This document shows, piece after piece, positions 55,201 to 64,000 of a stretch of 64,000 nt of DNA. The position numbers and the translations under genes were made by a program. Each line of letters begins with the position of its first letter. Position 1 is the stretch's first letter. Source of the stretch: Anas platyrhynchos (lineage: Eukaryota; Chordata; Aves; Anseriformes; Anatidae); NCBI RefSeq assembly GCF_047663525.1, contig NC_092603.1:2190001-2254000 (forward strand), given 5' to 3'. The notes beneath the pieces were generated by a model. The model ran no database searches. It had not been told where the DNA came from and was given only the letters and a program-made list of their open reading frames with translations.

Positions 55201-58200
55201 TTGATGACGTCTTGGGAGAGTTTGACGACGTCTTGGGGGCATTCAACGATGTTATGGGGGCGTTTGATGATGTTTTCGGGGCAATCGATGACGCTTTGGG
55301 GTGGTTTACAACATGGTTGGGGGCACTTGATGACTTTTTGGGGGTGTTTGATGACATCTTGGGGCGTTTGACGATGTCTTGGGGCATTTGATGATGTTTT
55401 CAGGGTGATCGGTGACATTTTGGGGTGGTTTACAACAAGGTTGGGGGCATTTGATGACGTTTTGGGGGTGTTTGAGGGTGTTTTGGGGGCGTTTGATGAC
55501 GTCTTGGGGGCATTCAACGACTTCTGGGGGCATTTGATGAGGGGCGTTTTACATTTTAGGGGTGTTTGAAGGCATCTTGGGGTGTTTGATGACGTCTTGG
55601 GGTGTTTGATGTTTTCAGGGCGTTTGATGACGTCTTGGGGGCGTTTGATGACATTTTCAGGGCATTTGATCATGCGTTTGGGACATTTGATGATTTGGGG
55701 GCGTTTGATGGTGTCTTGGGGGCATTTGACGACATCTTGGGGCTTAGGGGTGTTTTACATTTTAGGGGCGTTTGAAGGTGTCTTGAGGCATTTGAGGACA
55801 TCTTGGGGTGTTTGATGTTTTCAGGGTGATTGACAACACAGTTGGGGCGTTTGACGTTTTCAGGGCATTTGATGATGCGTTTGGGACATTTGATGATTTG
55901 GGGGCGTTTGATGACGTCTTTGGCGCGTTTGATGATGTTTTCGGGGCAATCGTTGATGCTTTGGGGTGGTTTACAACACGGTTGGGGGCATTTGATGACG
56001 TTTTGGGGGCGTTTGATGATGTCTTGGGGGCGTTTGACGACGTCTTCAGGGCGTTTGATGATGTTTTCAGGGTGATCGATGACATTTTGGGGTGGTATAC
56101 AACACGCTTGGGGGTGTTTGATGACGTTTTGGGGGCGTTTGAGGACGTTTTGGGGGCGTTTGATGATGTCTTGGGGGCATTTGACGTTTCAGGAGCATTT
56201 CACGACGTCTTGGGGCGTTTGACGACATCTTCGGCGCGTTTGATGATGTTTTTGGGGCAATCGATGACGCTTTGGGGTGGTTTACAACACGGTTGGGGGC
56301 ATTTGACGATGTCTTGGGGGCGTTTGAGGACATCTTTGGGGCATTTGATGTTTTTGGGGCGTTTGACAACATTTTCGGGGCGTTTGATTGTGTTTTGGGG
56401 GCACTTGATGCATTTGGAGCGTTTGATAATGTGTTTGGGCTGTTTGATGACATTTTTGGGCCATTTTTTGACATTTTTGGGGTGTTTGATGACGTCTTGG
56501 GGGCATTTGACGATGTTTTGTGTGTTTGACAACACACTTGGGGCGTTTGAGGACGTCTTGGGGGCATTCAATGACGTCTTGGGGGCGTTTGACGATGTCT
56601 TGGGGGTGTTTTATGATCTTTTCGGGGCGATTGATGACACTTTGGGGTGGTTTACAACACGCTTGGGGGCGTTTGATGACGTCTTGGGGGCGTTTGATGA
56701 GGTTTTCTCCAAGATCTACCCCAGCTGCGACGAGTACGAGGCGCACCAGGACCGCGTGCTGGCCAAGCTCAGCCGCCTGCACAACCAGCAGGCGCTCAGC
56801 AGCAGCATCGAGGAGGGGCTCAAGATGCAGGCCATGCACAGGTCGGGCCCCCCAAAAAAAGAGATTTGGGGGGTTCGGTGGTTTGGGGGCGTTTCAGGGT
56901 GTTTTGGGGGCGTTTCAGGGTGTTTTGGGGGTGTTCGATGATGTCTTGGGGGCATTCAACGACGTCTTGGGGCATTTGACGATGTCTTGAGGGCGTTTGA
57001 CGATGTTTTGGGGGTGTTTGATGATCTTTTCGGGGCGATCGATGACATTTTGGGGTGGTTTACAACTCGCTTGGGGGTTTGATGACGTTTTGGGGGCGTT
57101 TGAGGACGTCTTGGGGGCATTCAACGATGTTATGGGGGCATTTGATGATGTTTTCGGGGCAATCAATGACGCTTTGGGGTGGTTTACAACATGCTTGGGG
57201 GAATTGATGACGTTTTGGGGGTGTTTGATGACGTCTTGGGGGCGTTTGACGACGTCTTTGGCGCGTTTGATGATGTTTTTTGGGGCAATCGATGACATTT
57301 TGGAGTGTTTTACAACACGCTTGGGGGCGTTTGATGATGTCTTGGGGGCGTTTGAGGGTGTTTTTGGGGTGTTTGATGATGTCTTGGGGGCATTCAACGA
57401 CGGTCTTTGGCGCGTTTGACGATGTCTTGGGGGCGTTTGATGATGTTCTCAGGGTGACCGATGACATTTGGGGTGGTTTACAACACGCTTGGGGGTGTTT
57501 GATGACTTTTTGGGGGTGTTTGATGGCGTTTTGGGGGTGTTTGACAACGTCTTTGGCGCGTTTGATGATGTTTTCGGGGCGATCGTTGATGCTTTGGGGT
57601 GGTTTACAACATGCTTGGGGGCATTTGAGGACGTCTTGGGGGCGTTTGACATTTTAGGGGCGTTTGACGATGTCTTTGGCACGTTTGATGTTTTCAGACT
57701 GATCGACGACATTTTGGGGTGGTTTACAACACGCTTGGGGGTGTTTGACTTTTTGGGGGTGTTAGATGACGTTTTGGGGGCGTTTGAGGATGTCTTGAGG
57801 GCATTCAACGATGTTATGGGGGCATTTGATGTTTTCGGGGCAATCAATGACGCCTTGGGGTGGTTTACAACACGGTTGGGGGCATTTGATGACGTCTTGG
57901 GGGCGTTTGACATTTTAGGGGTGTTTGACGACGTCTTGGGGGGCATTTGACGTCTTTGGGGGCATTTGATGACGTCTAGGGGGCGTTTGACATTTCGGGG
58001 TGTTTGATGTTTTCAGGGCGTTTGATGACGTCTTTGGGGGTGTTTGATGATGTTTCGGGGCATTTGACAATGTTTTGGGGCATTTGACAACGCGCTTGGG
58101 TGCATTTGACAACGTCTTGGGGGCGTTTGATGACATTTTCAGGGCATTTGATGATGCGTTTGGGACATTTGATGATTTGGGGGCGTTTGATGGCGTCTTT

Positions 58201-61200
58201 GGGGCATTTGATGGTGTTTTCGGGGCGTTTGATGACGTCTTGGGGTGTTTGACGACATTTTCGGGGTGTTTGACATTTTTGGGGCATTTGACGACATTTT
58301 TGGAGCACTTCATGACTTTGGGGAGTTCGATGACGCGTTTGGGGCATTCAGTGATGCGTTTGGGGCGTTTGATGACATTTTCAGGGAGTTTGACGACACT
58401 TTCAGGGTGTTTAATGTTTTTGGGGCATTTGATGATGTTTTTGGGGCACTTGATGACGTTTTGGGGGTGTTTGACGACGCCTTCAGGGCATTTGACAGCA
58501 TTTTGGGGGCACTTGACGCGTTTGGGACGTTCGATGGTGTTTTCGGGGCATTTGGTGATGCATTTGGGGCATTTGATAACGTGTTTGGGGCGTTTGATGA
58601 TGTTTTTGGGGCATTTGATGTTTTCAAGGCATTTGATGACGCATTTTTCGGGTGTTTGATGACGTGTTTTTGGGGTGTTTAATGACACTTCTGGGACGTT
58701 TCACGATTTCAGGGCATTTGGTGACGTTTTCAGGGCATTTGGTGATGCCTTTGGGGCCTTGGACGACGCGTTTGGAGCATTTGATGACGTGTTTGGGGCA
58801 TTTGATGACATTTTCGGGGTGTTTGATGTGTTCAGGGCCCAGCGGATGGCATGTTTGGGGTGTTTGATGATGTTTTTGAGGTGTTTGATGATGTGTTTTT
58901 GGGGCGTTTGACATGTTTTGAGGATGTTTCATGATTTTAGGGCATTTGGTGACATTTGATGGGTGTTTGATGATGTTTTCGGGGCTTTTCATGACATGTT
59001 TGGGGCGCTTGATGATGCTTTTGGGGCGTATGATGACGTTTTTGGGGCATTTGATGACATTTTCGAGTTGTTCAATGACGCGTTTGGGGCGTTTGATGCT
59101 TTTGGGGTGTTTGACGCTTTTGAGGTGTTCAATGACGCTTTTGAGGCGTTCAATGATGCGTTTGGGGGCACTTGACGATGTTTTGGGGCGTTTGATGATG
59201 TTTTCGGGGCATTTGACGACACGTTTGGGGGCGTTTGACGCTTTTGAGGCATTTGATGACGCTTTTGAGGCGTTTGACGCTTTTGGGGCATTTGACGGCG
59301 TTTTGGGGCGTTCGATGATGCATTTGGGGGCGTTTGATGATGTTTTGAGGCGTTTGATGACGTTTTCTTGGCGTTTGACAACACGTTTGGGGCGTTCGAT
59401 GACGCTTTTGAGGTGTTCAATGATGCGTTTGGGAGCACTTGACAATGTTTCGGGGCGTTTGATGACGTTTTCGGGGCGTTTGACGACATTTTGGGGCGTT
59501 TGACGACGTTTTGGGGCATTCGATGACGCTTTTGAGGCGTTCAATGATGCTTTTGAGGCGTTCGATGGCGTTTTTGGGGCGTTTGACGGCGTTTTGGGGC
59601 GTTTGACGGCGTTTTTGGGGCTGTTTGACGTTTTTCAGCACCGCTTGACCCGTTTCCTCCACCCCGCAGGGCGCAGCGGGTGCGGAAGCTGCACCAGGAG
59701 TCGGACAACGCCACGTTCAGCGGCGGCGAGGACAACTGCGACAGCCGCTCGCACCTCAGCACCGCCTCGGCCCCCAGCCACCCCGAGGCCGGTCCCAGCC
59801 GCAAACGGTCCCGAGCCTCCGACGACTCCGGCCCCGAACCCGACCCCGAAGCCGCGGCCGAGGCCGGGGGCCGGGGCAGCCCCGAGCCGGGCGCGGAGGC
59901 GGGCGGCAGCGAGATCGAGCTGGTGTTCCGCCCGCACCCGCTGCTGGTGGAGAAGGGGGAGTACTCGCAGACACGGTGAGGGTGGCTTTGGTGGCACCTG
60001 GTGGCCTCGGGGAGGGGTGGCACCTTTGGGTGCTGTCCCCGAAGCGGCTGGCGGTGGTGGCACTGGGGGAGGAGTGGGGTTGGGGGTGTTCTGGGAGGGG
60101 TCACGGTGATGTTAGGGGGTGGGGGGTGGCTCCTGCACCACCCAGGTGGCCACCGTGGGGACGCCACCTCGCTAAAGGGTGGCTTTGGGGGCTGGTGGCA
60201 CTGTCCCCATGTCCCCCATCACCTCCAATTGGCCACTGTGGTGACACCACCTCACTAAAGGGTGGCTTTGGGAGCCTGGTGGCACTGTCCCTGTGTCACC
60301 CATCACCTCTAAGTGGCCACAGGGGTGACGCCACCTTGCTAAAGGGTGGCTTTGGGGGGTGGTGGCACTGTCCCCATGTCCCCCACCCCTCCCAGGTGCC
60401 CACCGTGGGGACGCCACCTCGCTAAAGGGTGGTTTTGGGGGTGGTGGCATTGTCCCAGTGTCACCCATCACCTCCAGGTGACCACTGTGGTGACACCACC
60501 TCGCTAAAGGGTGGCTTTGGGGCTGGTGGCACTGTCCCCATGTCACCCATCACCTCCAAGTGGCCACAGTGGTGACACCACCTTCCTAGAGGGTGCCTTT
60601 GGGGCCTGGTGGCATTGTCCCAGTGTCCCCCACCCCTCCCAGGTGGGAGTCCTGGTGGCTTTGGGGTCCTGTGGTGCTCTTCAAGTGTCACCCACCCCTC
60701 CTAGGTGACCACCATGGTGACACCACCTTGCTAAAGAGTGACTGGGGGGTGGTGGCACTGTCCCAGTGTCACCCATCACGTCCAGGTGGCCACGGGGGTG
60801 ACACCACCTCGCTAAAGGGTGGCTTTGGGGCCTGGTGGCACTGTCCCCATGTCCCCCACCCCTCCCAGTTGCCCACCAGTGCGCGGAGCCCACCCGCGGG
60901 GCTCAGCATCCCCCCTCACCCTTGCATCCCCACCACACCACCGCCCCGTGGCGCCCCCCAGGTGACCCGTGGCACCCCTGAGGTGCCCCTTGGTGGCCCC
61001 CAGGTGACATTTGGTGGCCTCAAAGTGACCCCAAACCCCCCCCCCCGCAGCTACGTGAAGACGACGGCCAACGCCACGGTGGATCACCTCTCCAAGTACC
61101 TGGCGCTGCGCATCGCCCTGGAGGAGGCGCCGGCTCCGGGCCCCGAAGCGGCGGGGCTGGAGGACGTGAGCGAGAAGCAGTACACCATCTACATCACCAC

Positions 61201-61411
61201 CGCCGGCGGAGCCTTCACCGTGCGTTTTGGGGGGGTTTTGGGGACGGGGGGGGGGGATTTTGGGGTCGTTTGGGGACATCTGGGGACACGGCCGCGATGT
61301 CGCCCGCAGACGCTGAACGGCTCGCTGACGCTGGAGCTGGTGAACGAGAAGTACTGGAAGGTCAGCAAGCCGCTGGAGCTCTACTACGCGCCCACCAAGG
61401 AGCAGAAGTAG
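49272..61411 (+). CDS. RING1: RING1 E3 ubiquitin ligase (Polycomb PRC1), six exons, intact
   Basis: Catalytic PRC1 subunit that mono-ubiquitylates histone H2A. Exons: 49272-49349, 51705-51865, 54418-54633, 59670-59975, 61051-61219, 61310-61411 (stop TAG), 343 residues, all phases agree. N-terminus [24 protein letters not shown] finger C3HC4 across exons 2-3 ([24 protein letters not shown]); linker with acidic/Ser patches (exon 4); C-terminal RAWUL domain [45 protein letters not shown], ending APTKEQK. The linker sequence resembles RNF2 in part (EAGPS-like [10 protein letters not shown]), but MHC synteny and the N-terminus support RING1. It is shorter than human (406) because the Gly-rich linker is reduced. 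The only multi-exon plus-strand gene here without a frame break. Confidence 0.95.
49620..51595. repeat. About 93-bp minisatellite filling RING1 intron 1
   Basis: About 21 copies of a unit: CCCTAAATG(T/C)CCCCAGG, GGGTGGGTTCAGGGGGTTGT, CCCCGTGTTGGGATATGGGG, (G)GGGGTCCTGACCCCATAAATG. The last part (from about 51020) drifts to AAAGTCCCCCTAAATGTCCCC. No exon seen. Confidence 0.92.
51890..54372. repeat. TAAAACCCACTGCAGGGGGG minisatellite filling RING1 intron 2
   Basis: About 2.5 kb of 19-22-bp units AAAACCCAC(C/T)(A/G)C(A/G)GGGGGG with periodic TTAAATCCAGTGGGGGG units. From about 53750 the unit changes to GTAAAATGAACTGGAGGGGG. Minus-strand frames (Phe-Tyr-Pro-Pro) are artefacts. Confidence 0.93.
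54640..59640. repeat. TTTGATGACGTCTTGGGGGCG minisatellite filling RING1 intron 3
   Basis: About 5 kb, more than 200 copies of a 21-bp unit GTTTGA(T/C)GA(C/T)(G/A)TNTTGGGGGC, the largest array in the window. Higher-order blocks carry ATCGATGACATTTTGGGGTG followed by GTTTACAACACGCTTGGGGG. From about 58 kb the unit becomes GCATTTGATGACGTTTTCGGG. Because 21 is a multiple of 3 it has long open frames in both directions that encode nothing recognisable. Confidence 0.95.
56706..56912 (+). pseudogene. Partial duplicate of RING1 exon 3 inside intron 3
   Basis: Nearly identical to 54499-54703: the last 135 nt or so of exon 3, its donor, and about 70 bases of intron. Differences seen include one AAA to AAG (silent Lys) and one CGC to TGC (Arg to Cys in [10 protein letters not shown]). 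The copy has the real donor GTCGGG but its left edge is array DNA; the only upstream AG is the AAG at 56711-56713. If used it would add 128 nt and shift the frame. Confidence 0.88.
60130..60890. repeat. 60-115-bp repeat in RING1 intron 4
   Basis: Seven or eight copies of ACGCCACCTCGCTAAAGGGT, GGCTTTGGGG(G)CTGGTGGCACT, GTCCCCATGTCCCCCA and CCTCCCAGGTGGCCACCGTG. The sequence 60891-61050 before exon 5 is unique. Confidence 0.9.
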
Positions 61412-61862
61412 AAGGGGGGGGGGGCCCCGCTGGGGTCCCCCCCCTTTTTTTGGGGGGGTTTTGGGGCCCTACGGGGGCGCTGTGGGGCTGGGGACGGGGA
61501 CAAAGGCAGGGGGGGACGTGGGGACGCCACCGAGGCTGCTTCTATGTCCCCCCCCCTCCAGTCCCCAGCCCTATGGGGGGGGTTCCCAATCCCTGGGGGG
61601 GTTCCTTATCCCTGGGGGGGGTCCCGTAGCCCTATTGGGGTCCCCTCCCCTCACCCCATTCCCCCCCCCCACCCCAAAGGGACACGCGTGTCCCCTTTCC
61701 CTGGGGGTCCCCAGCCCTTGGCACGGCAAAAAGGGGAGCGGGGCGCCCCGGGGGGGGCTCCCCCGGGTGTGTGGCCCCCCCCCAGGTGTTTGTCACCCCC
61801 CCAAGGTGTTTGTCACCCCCCCCAGGCGTGTGTCACCCCCCCCCCCGGGGACGGGGAGCAGC

Positions 61863-61868
61863 AATAAA
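61863..61868 (+). terminator. RING1: RING1 polyadenylation signal (AATAAA)
   Basis: AATAAA 452 bases past the RING1 stop codon. The 3' UTR (61412-about 61890) contains CCCCCAAGGTGTTTGTCACC-like short repeats at about 61780-61850. Confidence 0.8.
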
Positions 61869-61901
61869 GCAGCGCTCGGAGCCCTCCTGCACCTCGCGTC
61901 C

Positions 61902-61907
61902 TTTATA
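61902..61907 (-). terminator. VPS52: Candidate VPS52 polyadenylation signal (TATAAA variant)
   Basis: TATAAA on the minus strand 120 bases past the VPS52 stop codon (62028-62030). It would place the ends of the two convergent genes within a few tens of bases of each other. Confidence 0.35.
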
Positions 61908-62027
61908 CGAGCGGGGTCGCAAACCCGGGGGGGTGGGGGGGGGACAAACAGCCACGGGGGGGGGGACACGGACAGACAGACGGACAAGGGGGGGTTTGGG
62001 GGGCGCGGGGGGGGCCCCCCCCAGCCC

Positions 62028-64000
62028 TCAGAAGTTGGGTTTGTGCTTCTTGAGCTCCACCATCAGGTGGTGGATGTTGATGAGCTCGGCGCGGGCGGGG
62101 AGGGCGCGCAGCGGGGGCTGCGCCAGCACCTTGTGGAAGCGGTGGTAATACTGGATCAGCTGCGTCAAGGCTCCCTGGGGGGGGGCACACAAAAAAGGAG
62201 GGGGTTAAGGGATCGTAGAACCCCCCCTCGGTGCCCCCCACCCCAAAAAAAAAGCCACCTGGATGATGCTGGTGCCGTTCTTGAAGTTGCTGAAGGAGCG
62301 CATCACATCCTGGCTCAGCGCCTCCACCGCCGCCTTCCAGGTGCTGGAGAAGCCGCGCACCAGCTGGGTCACCCGGGCTGGGGGGGGGGGGGAAAAAATA
62401 GGATGGGGGGGTTAAAAAGGAGTTGGGGGGGCTAAAAAATGGGGGGGGGGCAGCGGGGCCCCCCCGAAACTCACCCTCCTCCCCCCGCAGCCGCTCCTGC
62501 TGCCCCTTCTCGATCAGCGCCTCGGCCTCTTGACGAAGGCGATCATCCCCCCAAAAGGGGGGGAGAGGATCTCCTCGATGAATTCCTGCGTGGGGGGGGC
62601 ATAAAAATAAATGGGGGGGGCGTGAGACACCCCCTGGACCCCCCCCCTCAATTTGCTGACCCCCCCCCTCCCCAAAAATCTCACCTGGGTGCGGGCTGAG
62701 AGCAGCTGCTGGAAGCCCTCCACCTCCTTGCTCTCCTCCACCGCTCGCTCCTGGGGGGGACACAGTTAAAAAGGAGCCCCCCCGGGGTTAAAACGGGGCT
62801 GGGGGGGTCCCTAATTTAAGGGGGGGGGTCCCTAATTTGAGGGGGGGGGGCCCTCACCATGAGGACGCCCAGCATCATGTCGTAGTTGTTGATGAGGAAG
62901 ACGAGCTGCTCCTTGCGCGAGGAGAACTCGGCCGCCACGCGCAGCACGAAGTTCTCCACCTCCACCTGCGGCGGGGGGGGGGGGTGAAATAATTTAGGGT
63001 GGGGGGGCTTTTCCTGACCCCCCCCCCACCCCAAAAAAAAATAAAAAGCCCCCCCCCGAGACCTGCAGCTGCCCCAGCAGCGCGTGGGTCTTCTCGTTGG
63101 GGAAGGTCTGGTTGATGCTGACGATGGCGGAGGAGAACTCGGCGTAGCGCCGGGTGATCTGAGGAAGGATGGGGGGGGAAATAAATCCCAGGGGGGGGGA
63201 AATAAATCCCGGGGGGGTCCCGCGAGCCCCCCCCCCTTAAAAAAAAACCCTTTTTACGTAGTGGGGCCGCGTGTCGAGGAAGCCCAGGCGCTGCGGGTCG
63301 GTGTTTTGGATGCTCTGGATGTTCAGCTCCAGGATGTGCTCGAAGCGCGGCCACAGCAGCTCCAGCAGCGCGTCCCAGTACCTGCACGGCCCCCCAGGCA
63401 TTTTGGGGAGGATTTTGGGATTTTAGGGGAATTTTGGGATCGGGGGGGGCACGGCAACCCCCCCCAGGACTCACTTATCCACGGCGGGGATGTTGCGCTT
63501 GGCCATGATGGCTTTGAAGCGCAGCACGATGTGGATGCAGAGGAAAACGGCGATGCCGTCGTAGCAATCGCAGACGTAGCCCTCCATGTGCTTCTGTAGG
63601 GACGTTTATTTTTTTTAGGGGGGGGGTCAGCGGGTCGGGGGCGACCCCCCCCATTTAAAAACCCCCTCCCCAACCCACCAGGAACATGGCCAGGGTCTTG
63701 CCCATGACGGCGTTGAAGAGATCCTGGGCGCTGGGCCCCGCCACCATGAAGAAGTCGCAGAGGAAGAGGTACTCGCGGCAGCCGTTGTCCAGCAGCGCGT
63801 AGTGCTGGCTGCGGAACAGCGACTCGAAGGGGTACTGGGGGGGGGGGGCAAGCATTTAGGACCCCCCCCCGAGGTTTTTAAGAATTTTAAGACCCCCCCC
63901 GAGGGGTTTAACTCACCCTCACGTCGCTCTTCTGGGCGGCGTGGGGCACGATGATGGGGCCCTCCAGCTCGGCCGCCCCGATGACGGCGCCGCGGTTGCC
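62028..64000 (-). CDS. VPS52: VPS52, C-terminal half (gene continues beyond the window)
   Basis: Shared subunit of the GARP and EARP tethering complexes for endosome-to-trans-Golgi and recycling traffic. Exons: 63917-64000 (cut by the edge), 63679-63834, 63475-63593, 63258-63381, 63063-63158, 62858-62965, 62685-62750, 62475-62585, 62259-62377, 62028-62174 (stop). About 376 residues, roughly half the usual 720. Readings include YPFESLFRSQHYALLDNGC, RYAEFSSAIVSINQTFPNEK, VENFVLRVAAEFSSRKEQLV, EFIEEILSPPFGGMIAFVK and the C-terminus LKKHKPNF. Introns are 80-110 bp of G-rich DNA. Exon 62475-62585 has a one-base loss between AFVK and AEALIEKGQQ. The 5' half, promoter and neighbours lie to the right. 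Confidence 0.94.
62527..62531 (-). other. VPS52: Apparent one-base deletion in VPS52
   Basis: The codons for IAFVK and for AEALIEKGQQERLRGEE are out of frame by one; the expected join is K-E-A-E-A-L. One extra C on the plus strand (CCTCCTTG for CCTCTTG) would restore it. Nine other exons are intact. Confidence 0.8.

Noticed and set aside
54686-59544. Long open frames such as [15 protein letters not shown] or [13 protein letters not shown] in RING1 intron 3
   Set aside because: The 21-bp unit is divisible by three and keeps frames open on both strands; the reading continues without splice sites or a known domain.

Overview
The window is nuclear vertebrate DNA, most likely from a bird (possibly another sauropsid), and reads like a GC-rich microchromosome. 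The evidence is: compact multi-exon genes with GT-AG introns; a CR1 LINE fragment with the sauropsid-type 3' end at about 30.25-30.72 kb; and very dense GC-rich minisatellites filling nearly every intron. The gene order COL11A2(-), RXRB(-), SLC39A7(+), HSD17B8(+), RING1(+), VPS52(-) is the same as in the extended class II region of the mammalian MHC, so this is a conserved MHC-linked block. There are no bacterial, plasmid or phage features.

Layout. 0.1-21.8 kb: COL11A2 on the minus strand, 66 coding exons, about 1,714 residues. All 54/45/108/90/36-nt triple-helix exons are present, in the order I know from human COL11A2. 21.8-24.2 kb: GC-rich 5' flank and satellite spacer. 24.2-36.1 kb: RXRB on the minus strand, ten exons, with DNA-binding and ligand-binding domains separated by seven different repeat arrays and the CR1 fragment. 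36.1-36.46 kb: a divergent CpG-rich promoter shared with SLC39A7. 36.4-42.7 kb: SLC39A7 (ZIP7, plus), with a greatly expanded histidine-rich lumenal domain. It is followed by a tandem array that repeats the last coding segment. 44.4-48.8 kb: HSD17B8 (plus), recognisable but with several one-base disruptions and no clear nucleotide-binding motif. 49.0-61.9 kb: RING1 (plus), six intact coding exons whose introns are three large minisatellites, one holding a partial duplicate of exon 3. 62.0-64.0 kb: the 3' half of VPS52 (minus), convergent with RING1 and running off the right edge.

The genes are housekeeping or developmental neighbours, not one pathway: cartilage collagen XI, a nuclear-receptor heterodimer partner, ER zinc release, mitochondrial fatty-acid/steroid redox, Polycomb H2A ubiquitylation and endosome-to-Golgi tethering. 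Two themes stand out. First, each intron carries its own minisatellite, often expanded far beyond the exons. Second, otherwise well-preserved genes are interrupted by single-base indels, mostly in C or G runs (RXRB, SLC39A7 twice, HSD17B8 several, VPS52). This pattern suggests consensus errors in a hard-to-sequence region, although real decay of HSD17B8 is not excluded. No wholly new gene system was found. The most unusual structures are the exon-derived tandem duplications in RING1, SLC39A7 and RXRB.
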